Assembly: GCA_900315925.1 (NCBI GenBank)
Contig: ONAV01000008.1
Span: 1 to 40,860, forward strand
Length of the DNA stretch: 40,860 bases
From: an uncultured Selenomonadales bacterium
Lineage (GTDB): Bacteria; Bacillota; Negativicutes; Acidaminococcales; Acidaminococcaceae
Direction: 5' to 3'
Part shown: positions 22,314 to 30,201 of the stretch, piece after piece
Position numbering within the stretch: the first letter of the stretch is position 1
Layout: every line of letters starts with the position of its first letter
The notes under the pieces: model-generated
Database searches by the model: none
What the model saw: the letters and a program-made list of their open reading frames with translations, nothing else
Told to the model about the DNA's origin: nothing
Translations under genes and position numbers: made by a program

Positions 22314-25208
22314 TTATTGTATCAGGCTCTCTAACGTGGAGAATAACGCGTCAGCTTCCACCGGTTTGCTGAGGTGGGCGTTGAGCCCCGCCTGCAGGCT
22401 TCGCTGAACATCTTCGTCAAAAGCATTGGCCGTCAAGGCGATAATGGGGATCGTTTTCGCGTCCTCCCGGTCCATTCCACGAATGACGTGGGTCGCCTCC
22501 AGTCCGTCCATTTCCGGCATCCGCATATCCATGAGGATCGCATCATAATACCCCGGTTCGTGACCTGCAAACTTATCCACGGCAATCTTTCCGTTTTCCG
22601 CCACGTCCGCTTCAATCTCCCGCATCTGAAGAACCATGACCATGATTTCCGCATTGACGGCCACGTCTTCCGCCAGCAGGACACGGCGACCGCGGAGGTC
22701 CGCCTTTTGATTCTGCATGACCGCGCGTTTCTTCTGGAGCGCGTTCCGGAATTCATCCAGCACCGTAGCCGCAAACAGCGGCTTGGGCACAAACGTGTCC
22801 ACACCGGCGTGAGCCGCTTCATCGGCAATATCGTACCAGTTGTAGGAAGTCAGGATAATGATGGTAGCATCCTCGCCAATGATGGAACGAATTTGCCGGG
22901 TGGTTTCCACCCCGTCCATTTCCGGCATCTTCCAATCTACCAGAATCAGGTTATAGGGTTCCCGGCGAGCGCGGCGCACCCGCACCATCTCCACCCCTTC
23001 CCTGCCGGACAGCGCTGTTTCGCAGTTAATACCAACCTGCCCCATTACTACTTTTGCGTGTTCGCAGGCAACGGGATCGTCGTCGATAACAAGCACGCGC
23101 ATATCCTGTGGCTGCAGGTGTTCCGTTTCTTTCTCCTCTGCTTTACGGCTCGAATCAGCCAGTGTAACGGTTACGGTGAACGTGGTACCCCTGCCCTTTT
23201 CACTTTCCACTTCAATATTACCGTTCATCAGCTTCACCAGGCTTTTGGTAATAGACATGCCCAATCCTGTACTGCCGTACTTGTTTGTAGACGAGGAATC
23301 CTCCTGGCTGAACGCGTCAAAAATTTTCGGCAGGTATTCTTTGCTCATGCCGATGCCTGTATCGCTGATGATAAAACGCAATGTGGAGTTTCCTTCAAAC
23401 CGCGCCACATTCTGTACAAGGAAGCGCACCTTTCCGCCCGCAGGCGTGAACTTCACCGCATTACCCAGAATATTGATCAGCACCTGCCGCAATTTCATAT
23501 CGTCGCCGATGTAATAATCATTGACATTTCCTATGATGCGGCATTCGTAATTCAGCCCCTTGTCCCGGCACTGGCCGCTGATCATGGTGTTGACCTGTTC
23601 CAGGGTCTGGGTGAAGTAAAACTCCTCCTGCCGGATCATCATGCGCCCCGACTCGATGCGGGACATATCCAGGATATCGTTGATAATACTCAGCAGATGA
23701 TGGGCGGACGCGCTGATCTTTTCCAGCGACTCCCTGGTCTTCGGGGAAAGATCCGGATTGTTCAGGGCAATATTGTCCAGGCCGATGATGGCGTTCATGG
23801 GCGTACGGATCTCGTGGCTCATGCTGGAAAGGAACGCCGTTTTAGCCCGGTTCGCCTGTTCCGCTGTAGCCAGCGCGTCATTCAGCGTCTGGGCGGTTTC
23901 CATATTCTTCCGGGTTTCCGCATCCACATCGGTAAAGCAGAGGCCCACCGCATGTACGATGTGGTCGTCCCGGTCTTCCGGATGGCGTACGCCGGCAATC
24001 TTGGTCATCTCATAGGTTTCCTTCCCGTTCCGGCTCACCATATACCGGAACGCAATGACCCTCTCCTCTTTCAGTGCTTCCCGGATCGCGTCCGGACAGG
24101 TAAAGCGCAGGAACTCCTCCCGGTAGGACTCTGTCACATATTTATTGGCATACTCGGTCACGGTGGCAAGGTACGCGAAACGTTCCCCCACCTTAAGGCC
24201 GTCTTTGATATCGGCATGGTCCTGGTAACAGACCCCTTCGTCTTTGTCAAGTTCGATATAATAGACGCTCCAGTAGTCGGAGGACAGCGCCGTAATCAGC
24301 TTATCCTGCCGTTCCCGCAGCAATTGCTGAGCCTGGAGCTGTTGCTGCAGCGCCTGCCAGTCCCGCACGTCTTCATCTACGTCCCTGAAACCCAGCACGA
24401 CCCCGATTCTGCCGTCAGGCATATTCGCCCGGGCCACTTCAATCCGGTAATAACGATGGCTGCCGTCCTTCATCAACCGCTGATAGCTGATGCTGAAATG
24501 GGGCCGTTCCTTCAGGCGGCTCAGGATCCGGTCCCGGGACAGTTCCGCCCGCAGGCGTTCCTGATCTTCCGGAACAACGGTATGGCGAATATAATACTCC
24601 CTGATTTCGGCATAATCCGCCAAACCCGTTCCGTTTAATTCCGGCTTGTCAGGGACAAGGATGCCTTCCTCATTGCGGATATAACGTTCATAATCATCCG
24701 ATTCCGGATCCTTGAGCAGCCAAAGGGCACGGTAGGATTCACTGAGGGCGTCGATGAGCGCCTGCTGGATGATCTTATCGGATTCCATCCGTTCGTGCTT
24801 TTCCGTAATATCGGAAATGAAAACGTAGTAAATTCCGCCGTAGGCTTCCGTATCCGTATAATGACCGTAGTCATCCACCCAGCGCACGGCGCCGTCCCTG
24901 CGGATGATGCGGTATTCCACATAATCCATAAATTCTTCGTTTTCCTGGACCTGACGCTGGATGGTTTCGGATACAGTATCATAATCATCCGGGTGCAGCA
25001 TGCCTTTGAATGTATAACCTGTAAGTTCTTTGAACTCTTCCAGGTTTTTACAGCCGAAAATATTCAGGACAGCGCGATTAGCATACAACAGCTCTTCCGG
25101 CATCTCCTTTTTATAAATAAAAAAGCCGCCGGGCATATGCCTTCCTATTTCTTCGACGATATGCATCGTTTCTTCATTCAGCTGGAAGCGTTTTCCGAAC
25201 ATTCCCAT
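22314..25208 (-). CDS. Soluble PAS hybrid histidine kinase with two receivers
   Basis: A 964-residue cytoplasmic protein without membrane segments. ATG 25208 has GGAGG 7 bases upstream. Three PAS-like domains occupy roughly residues 15-140 (with YVEYRIIRRDGAVRWVDD), 150-285 and 300-430. The kinase core has SHEIRTPMNAI (His465), ILGNAVKFTP, DTGIGM and STGLGMSI. Two receivers follow: the first with VIDDDP, acceptor Asp758 in ILVDWKMP, and KPL; the second with LLAEDVAVN, Asp894 in ILMDMRMP, and SKPVE. Both acceptors are intact. It heads a same-strand run with the two permease fusions (gaps of 125 and 92 bases), which suggests a shared operon and a shared relay. The output protein is not in the window. 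Confidence 0.93.
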   Translation of the reverse strand: MGMFGKRFQLNEETMHIVEEIGRHMPGGFFIYKKEMPEELLYANRAVLNIFGCKNLEEFKELTGYTFKGMLHPDDYDTVSETIQRQVQENEEFMDYVEYRIIRRDGAVRWVDDYGHYTDTEAYGGIYYVFISDITEKHERMESDKIIQQALIDALSESYRALWLLKDPESDDYERYIRNEEGILVPDKPELNGTGLADYAEIREYYIRHTVVPEDQERLRAELSRDRILSRLKERPHFSISYQRLMKDGSHRYYRIEVARANMPDGRIGVVLGFRDVDEDVRDWQALQQQLQAQQLLRERQDKLITALSSDYWSVYYIELDKDEGVCYQDHADIKDGLKVGERFAYLATVTEYANKYVTESYREEFLRFTCPDAIREALKEERVIAFRYMVSRNGKETYEMTKIAGVRHPEDRDDHIVHAVGLCFTDVDAETRKNMETAQTLNDALATAEQANRAKTAFLSSMSHEIRTPMNAIIGLDNIALNNPDLSPKTRESLEKISASAHHLLSIINDILDMSRIESGRMMIRQEEFYFTQTLEQVNTMISGQCRDKGLNYECRIIGNVNDYYIGDDMKLRQVLINILGNAVKFTPAGGKVRFLVQNVARFEGNSTLRFIISDTGIGMSKEYLPKIFDAFSQEDSSSTNKYGSTGLGMSITKSLVKLMNGNIEVESEKGRGTTFTVTVTLADSSRKAEEKETEHLQPQDMRVLVIDDDPVACEHAKVVMGQVGINCETALSGREGVEMVRVRRARREPYNLILVDWKMPEMDGVETTRQIRSIIGEDATIIILTSYNWYDIADEAAHAGVDTFVPKPLFAATVLDEFRNALQKKRAVMQNQKADLRGRRVLLAEDVAVNAEIMVMVLQMREIEADVAENGKIAVDKFAGHEPGYYDAILMDMRMPEMDGLEATHVIRGMDREDAKTIPIIALTANAFDEDVQRSLQAGLNAHLSKPVEADALFSTLESLIQ

Positions 25209-25331
25209 ACGTTTCCCTCCTTGCACAGGGCAGGATGTCTCCGCAATTCCTTAGCCCTGTTTGCATCGCTAACACCGTGTCAGGTAAAAACAAATCTGTA
25301 TCATTTTCATATAATTACAATAATTCAATTT

Positions 25332-25340
25332 ATTATACCA
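25332..25340 (-). promoter_or_regulatory. Extended -10 promoter of the signalling operon
   Basis: TGGTATAAT on the minus strand is an extended -10 box (TG-N-TATAAT). No good -35 is seen, as expected for this class. The start would lie about 115 bases before ATG 25208. Confidence 0.55.
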
Positions 25341-25388
25341 TATCAGTGGCATGAAATTCCACATAATTCTACGTATTATTATATTGGA

Positions 25389-25421
25389 AAAATAAAAAAT
25401 CCGGGCGATGATGCCCGGATT
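25389..25421 (-). terminator. Terminator after topB
   Basis: AATCCGGGC and GCCCGGATT form a 9-bp stem with a 6-base loop followed on the minus strand by TTTTTATTTTT. It separates topB from the kinase operon. The rest of 25209-25506 holds only the promoter above. Confidence 0.9.
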
Positions 25422-25506
25422 CTGATTCAATTAATATGTATCCTAAATCTTAAGCTAAGGAGAAAATGACGGTTCATTCGCAGGTACCCCGCTGAGGCTT
25501 TTGCGA

Positions 25507-27933
25507 TTATAATTTCGGTCTGCCTTTGCTGTCTTTATAAATCGTCCGGCACTGGGGACAAGACCAGAAGAAACCATACCGTCCTTTCTTCTTTTCCAGA
25601 ACCGCGTTGTCTTGCGGACAATGCTCGATCACCGGGTTCCCTTCTCTATCCACAGCATAGAATACAGTCTTTTTCGTAAGCGGTGACACACAGGTTTTAT
25701 CGTCACAAACGTAAAAATACTGTTTTGTCTTTGGAGAGTAATGGCGATTCAGGGTTTCTTTCCCGCAGACAGGGCAGGTAAAGGTCTGCGCCGGCGTTTC
25801 CTCCTGCCGTTTCATAACCGGCTGCCCGTTTTTGTCAACATCATAGTAGACAGGCTTGCCCGTGGCCGGCGATACACAGGCCTGGTTATCGCAGACGAAG
25901 AATGCTTTTTTCGTTTTCCGGGAAAAATGCTTCACCAGATTCCCCGTTTTGCAGAGGGGACATTTTTCCATTATGTAACCGGGAAATTGATGCGCTTCCG
26001 CGTACGCGATGTTGCGGTCAATGGTATCGTAAACATCCTGCCTGAATTTTTTCACGGACCCTTCCCCTGCCGCAATCTCCGCCAGGGCAAATTCCATCTC
26101 CGCCGTAGTGTCCGGTTTCGTCAGCGTCACATCCACGTTGTCAATAAGCTGGAAGCCCAGTTCCGTCGGAACCAGTTCCTTTTTCACCTTTTCCATAAAC
26201 GGCATCTGGGTCTGCCTGTTTCCGCGGATGCCTTGTAATTCGGAAATGATGGTGTCGCGGGTGGCAGGCGTACCGATGCCCTTTACTTCCTTCAGTTTGT
26301 CCCGGTTGGGATTCTTCGGGTCCATGAAACGGTAGATGTTGGCCATGGCCGCCAGCAGCGTACCTTCCGTAAAGCGCTTGGGCGGTTTCGTTTCTTTTTC
26401 CAACAGATCCACCGCATCGGGCTTGCCCAGGTTTTCCCCTTTGCTCAGGTTGGGCAGGGACAGGTTTTCGTCTGCCTGCGTTTCCGCTTCTTCGTCCTGT
26501 GCATTGTCTTCCCCTGTTGCCTTTTTCCGTTTGCCGGCAGCAGATACGACAGCTTCTTCACCGGACGAAGCGGCTGTGGTGCGACCGGCTGACGTCGTTT
26601 TCCCCTGTCCTCCGAACACCGCTTTGAAGCCCGGTTTTAATATGACCTTGCCGCTTCCTTTGAACAGTTCGTCCGCCAGCATGATTTCAAAGGTAATGGT
26701 TTCAAACTCACAGGGCGGATAGAACTGCATTACATACCGCTCCGCGATCATAGTGTAGATTTTTTCTTCCGTTGCGCTTAACTGCATCGGGATTTCGCCT
26801 GTGGGAATGATGGCGTGATGGGCCGTCACCTTTTTATCGTTCCAGGCCCTGGAAAACAGAGACACGTCTGCCCCGGCCGCGCCTCTCACATTACGGGACG
26901 CCAGTCTGTCCAAAATACGTAACGCGTCTTTGTGCTGGGCCCGGGGAATGTAGTTGCAGTCCGAACGGGGATACGACACGTACTTTTTCTCATACAGAGA
27001 CTGCACCGTGGACAAAGCCTGCTTGGGGGAAATGCCGAAGCGCGCGTTGGCTTCCACCTGCAGCGTGTCCAGTGAATACGGCAGAGGCGGCGCCTCCGTT
27101 CCTTTTTTCCGCGTTACCTTCTGCACCATGCCATCGGCAGGCAGTACTTTTTCCCGTACTGCCTCCGCAACCTGTTTGTCCAGCAGTCGTCCTTCCTCGT
27201 CAAGGGCTGTTTTCTTTTCATCCGGCTGCCACAAAGCGGTGAAACGTATCCCCTCTTTTGTAAAAGCAGCTTTCAGTTCGTAATATTTGCGTACCTTAAA
27301 ACTTTGTATTTCCTTTTCCCGGTTGACCACCAGCGCCAGCGTCGGCACCTTCACACGCCCGATGTTCCAGACGGCGCCCGGGGAAAACCTGGACGCATTG
27401 GTCGTATAGCAGCGGGTCAGGTTGATGCCCACCAGCCAGTCCGCCTGCTGCCGCGCCAGTCCTGCCGCATACAGGTTTTCATATTTTGCGTTGTCTTCCA
27501 CGGTCTCAAAGGCCCGCTTCATGCTCACGTCGTCCTTGGCGTTGATAAGAAGACGCTGCACCTTTCCTTTGTAGTTGCAATAATGCAGAATTTCCTCAAT
27601 CAGCAGCTGCCCTTCCCGGTCCGGGTCGCCCGCATGGATGACCACGTCCGCTGTTTTCAGCAGGCCTGACACTACCTTGAACTGAGCGGCTGATTTGGTA
27701 ATCACATCGTGTTTCCAGACTTCCGGAAAAATCCGGTAATTCTTCCAATTGGCGTACCGTTTTTCATATTCCTCCGGCGTCGCCAGTTCCAACAGATGTC
27801 CTACCGCCCAGGAAACAATAGTGTCGTCCTTCCGGTAATACCCTGTACATTTTTTATAACCTCCGGACGGCCACAGGTAATCTGCTATGGCGTTAGCTAT
27901 GTCCGGTTTTTCTGCAATATAAAGTGTCTGCAT
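25507..27933 (-). CDS. topB: DNA topoisomerase III
   Basis: An 808-residue type IA topoisomerase that passes single strands and decatenates DNA. The Toprim domain is at the N-terminus (LYIAEKPDIANAIADYL, HAGDPDREGQLLIEEIL). The catalytic tyrosine is in KKYVSYPRSDCNY near residue 318, where the usual Thr after Arg is Ser. A low-complexity acidic and Ala/Thr-rich insert (roughly 430-480) interrupts the core, and RFTEGTLLAAM and GIGTPATRDTII follow. The C-terminus has three cysteine zinc-ribbon repeats beginning CPLCKTGN, CPVCGKE and CPQDN. ATG 27933 has an AGGA box. It lies 45 bases after the LytS-like kinase, on the same strand, and ends in a strong terminator. Domestic or mobile origin cannot be told. 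Confidence 0.93.
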   Translation of the reverse strand: MQTLYIAEKPDIANAIADYLWPSGGYKKCTGYYRKDDTIVSWAVGHLLELATPEEYEKRYANWKNYRIFPEVWKHDVITKSAAQFKVVSGLLKTADVVIHAGDPDREGQLLIEEILHYCNYKGKVQRLLINAKDDVSMKRAFETVEDNAKYENLYAAGLARQQADWLVGINLTRCYTTNASRFSPGAVWNIGRVKVPTLALVVNREKEIQSFKVRKYYELKAAFTKEGIRFTALWQPDEKKTALDEEGRLLDKQVAEAVREKVLPADGMVQKVTRKKGTEAPPLPYSLDTLQVEANARFGISPKQALSTVQSLYEKKYVSYPRSDCNYIPRAQHKDALRILDRLASRNVRGAAGADVSLFSRAWNDKKVTAHHAIIPTGEIPMQLSATEEKIYTMIAERYVMQFYPPCEFETITFEIMLADELFKGSGKVILKPGFKAVFGGQGKTTSAGRTTAASSGEEAVVSAAGKRKKATGEDNAQDEEAETQADENLSLPNLSKGENLGKPDAVDLLEKETKPPKRFTEGTLLAAMANIYRFMDPKNPNRDKLKEVKGIGTPATRDTIISELQGIRGNRQTQMPFMEKVKKELVPTELGFQLIDNVDVTLTKPDTTAEMEFALAEIAAGEGSVKKFRQDVYDTIDRNIAYAEAHQFPGYIMEKCPLCKTGNLVKHFSRKTKKAFFVCDNQACVSPATGKPVYYDVDKNGQPVMKRQEETPAQTFTCPVCGKETLNRHYSPKTKQYFYVCDDKTCVSPLTKKTVFYAVDREGNPVIEHCPQDNAVLEKKKGRYGFFWSCPQCRTIYKDSKGRPKL

Positions 27934-27978
27934 AAAATCCTGTTACCCTTTCTGATTATTTATTGAAACACTAATAAT

Positions 27979-29253
27979 TTATGTTGTTTCAGGCAATATC
28001 ACTTTTACCACGGTCCCTCCCCCTTCGTGGGGCATCACCGTTAATTTACCGCCGCACATGATTTCCAGACGCTGCTGTATGTTCGCAAGGGCGATGTGCG
28101 GCTCACTGTCATCCGTATTGGCCTGCGCAAAACCGGGGCCGTTGTCTTCCACGGTAATTTCATGGCCGGCATCCGTTTCCCGGGTACGGATACAAATACG
28201 CAGAGGAGCAGAATCCGGGTCCATACCGTGCTTGACGGCATTTTCCACTATCGGCTGCAAGGTCAGAGGCGGCACGCGAAACCGGGTATGAGGCGTATCG
28301 TATTCAACGAAAAGGCTGTCTTCAAACTGTACCTGCTCAACGGCCAGGTAGGCGCGGGTGTGCTCCAGTTCATTTGCAAAGGGAATGGTATTCTCACTGG
28401 CAATCGCGGTAAAATTCTTACGCAGGTACGAAGTGAAATCCAGCGTGACCTGCTGGGCCTTTTTGGAATCCTGTGCGCAAAGGTAATAGATACTCATCAT
28501 GGTATTGAATATAAAGTGAGGCCGCATTTGCAGCACCATGATGCTGGCACGCTGATGGGCAATTTCCCGCTGCTGCCGTATATGCTGCTCGATCTGGTCG
28601 AACAGGATAATACCAAACATCGAAAGCATGGAGAAAATCTGGCCGACGACAACGAGCAGGGGCACAAAGATAACCGAATGGATGAGCGTAGCAACCGTCA
28701 TCGGCAGCAGGTGGATCAGGAAGGCGACATAGTATTTATTGGACAGCCTGTTCCGCCTTTGGATCACGCCGGCCAGGTTGAGGAGCATAATCGCAATGAT
28801 GGGAGCTGTCAGGAGCGGATGCCAGGGACCGCGGATAAACTGGTTATCCGGCGTAACGTAATACAGGAAGGTCGTACACTGGGCAACCCCCAGCAGGATG
28901 AAGTATATCCCCCACAAAACGGTTTCCATGCGGAAAAGCGTGCTCTTGCGCAGGTCTTCCCCGCAAGAGTGCAGCAGATAACCCGTAAACATGGGCATTG
29001 GCAGCGAGACGAGAAGGTATTGAAAATAGACGACAATCCGTTCTGCCAGCGCCATGTCCGGGAACTCGTATATGATCAGATCGACAATGAAGGCGACCAT
29101 AAGCAGAAAAAGAACGGTAAAAAGAACCGTGAAAAAACGCCGGTTCCAACGGTTCATACCGGGCATGACGGCAGAAATGCAAAGTCCAACCGCTGTCAAT
29201 GTCAGCATGGCGCTGCACAGTAAGTAACAGAATAACTCGAACCAGTCAATCAA
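27979..29253 (-). CDS. 7-TM LytS-like histidine kinase (TTG start)
   Basis: A 424-residue sensor kinase. TTG 29253 is chosen because AGGAGG lies 9 bases upstream and it overlaps the regulator's stop (TTGA). The frame is open to 29361 inside the regulator gene. Seven hydrophobic helices fill residues 1-215, without a known sensor fold. The His_kinase (LytS/AgrC-like) core has LQMRPHFIFNTMMSIYYL with the phospho-accepting His, LQPIVENAVKHGM (N-box) and VEDNGPGF (G-box). ANIQQRLEIMCGG lies near the end. It is co-transcribed with the XRE-receiver gene, which is its likely partner. The stimulus is unknown. A weak hairpin over the stop codon (TGAAACA/TGTTTCA) follows. Confidence 0.88.
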   Translation of the reverse strand: MIDWFELFCYLLCSAMLTLTAVGLCISAVMPGMNRWNRRFFTVLFTVLFLLMVAFIVDLIIYEFPDMALAERIVVYFQYLLVSLPMPMFTGYLLHSCGEDLRKSTLFRMETVLWGIYFILLGVAQCTTFLYYVTPDNQFIRGPWHPLLTAPIIAIMLLNLAGVIQRRNRLSNKYYVAFLIHLLPMTVATLIHSVIFVPLLVVVGQIFSMLSMFGIILFDQIEQHIRQQREIAHQRASIMVLQMRPHFIFNTMMSIYYLCAQDSKKAQQVTLDFTSYLRKNFTAIASENTIPFANELEHTRAYLAVEQVQFEDSLFVEYDTPHTRFRVPPLTLQPIVENAVKHGMDPDSAPLRICIRTRETDAGHEITVEDNGPGFAQANTDDSEPHIALANIQQRLEIMCGGKLTVMPHEGGGTVVKVILPETT

Positions 29254-29849
29254 TCGCCCGCACCTCCTGACGAAAAGGGATAGCGCAGGTTTTTGAGCTG
29301 GACGCGGACGCCGTCCGGCGTGATCGGCTTGAGCAAAAAGCCGCTGGCGCCGGTGCTCCATGCGTCATAGGAATACTCGACATAGGCAGTCAGGTACACC
29401 ACATTTGTCCGGGGGTTCAGGTCAAGCAGTGTACGGCAGAGATCAAATCCGCTGTTTTTTCCCATTTCAATATCCAGAAAAGCCAGCGCAACCCGGTTCG
29501 TTTTTGCATATTCAATCGCTTCTGACGGCCGGGTAAAGCCGGTGACCTTTGCATTCGGCATAACCTCTTCCAGAACAGGCAGCGCGCCGGAAAGGAATAT
29601 CTTTCCGTCGTCGACCATGATGACATTGGGAATGTTGTCACTTTCCGCCGCTATGCTCAGCAGGGTACTGAAATCTGTGTTGAAACAGCTGGAAAGTCTG
29701 GAAATCATTGCAGCGTCCGGCAGACGGCTTCCATTTTCCCAGCGGGCGACCGTGGAACGGGTTACGTACAAACGTTCTGCCAGTTCCCGTTGGGACAGCC
29801 CCTTTTCTGCTCTTAGTTTTTTCAGGGTTTCTGCAAAGATAACTCTCAT
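29250..29849 (-). CDS. Response regulator with N-terminal XRE HTH and C-terminal receiver
   Basis: A 199-residue regulator with reversed domain order. Residues 1-62 are a Cro/XRE-type HTH (LKKLRAEKGLSQRELAERL, then VTRSTVARWENGSRLPD). Residues 75-190 are a receiver domain (NVIMVDDGKIF, acceptor Asp126 in LAFLDIEMG, Thr154 in VYLTAY, Lys174 in FLLKPITP). Most regulators of LytS-type kinases carry a LytTR output after the receiver. Here the DNA-binding part is in front and of another family. ATG 29849 has GGAG 9 bases upstream. An ATG at 29864 lacks a box. It overlaps the kinase gene, so the two form a likely pair. The MITE-like repeat begins 30 bases upstream. Confidence 0.9.
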   Translation of the reverse strand: MRVIFAETLKKLRAEKGLSQRELAERLYVTRSTVARWENGSRLPDAAMISRLSSCFNTDFSTLLSIAAESDNIPNVIMVDDGKIFLSGALPVLEEVMPNAKVTGFTRPSEAIEYAKTNRVALAFLDIEMGKNSGFDLCRTLLDLNPRTNVVYLTAYVEYSYDAWSTGASGFLLKPITPDGVRVQLKNLRYPFSSGGAGD

Positions 29850-29878
29850 GGTTAAAAGCTCCATTCTGTATTGCTATT

Positions 29879-30044
29879 TTAAGGAGACGCTGATTAAATG
29901 AGTTTGTGCGATGACCGAGGGCTTTTTGCGACTGACAAGGAAATGACCCGAAGGCGCAGCCGTAGTTGCGTTGAGGGTCATTGACGCAGTCAGTCACAAA
30001 AAGCACCGGTCAGCGTGCAGACGAATTAATCAGCGTTTCCTTAA
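29879..30044. mobile_element. 166-bp MITE-like inverted-repeat element
   Basis: The ends are TTAAGGAGACGCTGATTAA and, inverted, TTAATCAGCGTTTCCTTAA, with one mismatch in 19. The interior is itself an imperfect palindrome (AATGACCC with GGGTCATT, CTTTTTGCGACTGAC with GTCAGTCACAAAAAG), so the whole unit can fold into one long hairpin. It has no coding capacity. Partial copies occur at 22270-22290 and 19243-19270. TTAA at both ends could be a target duplication. Confidence 0.8.
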
Positions 30045-30112
30045 GTGTAACCATGAACATCGACAAAATCAAGCGGCATTTTTTAAAACAGTGTGACTTT
30101 TTGGAACCCCCC

Positions 30113-30141
30113 TTGACGGTGATAGCGGATAGTAAGAAAAT
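30113..30141 (+). promoter_or_regulatory. Weak candidate promoter of the PAS-GGDEF gene
   Basis: TTGACG (30113-30118) is 17 bases from GAAAAT (30136-30141). The -10 is poor, and TATAAA two bases further would need a 22-base spacer. Confidence 0.3.
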
Positions 30142-30201
30142 ATAAAGCGAAAATGCAATATGATGAACATCGCATCACAACAATCATCCGGAGGTAAAAG
30201 A

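Noticed and set aside
22374-24638. Plus-strand 754-codon open frame opposite the hybrid kinase
   Set aside because: It is the antisense of a gene with unmistakable PAS, kinase and receiver motifs. The translation is His/Arg/Gln-rich with no domain, a codon-bias shadow.
28096-29223. Plus-strand 375-codon frame opposite the LytS-like kinase
   Set aside because: Antisense shadow with a highly charged, structureless translation. The minus-strand kinase motifs are clear.
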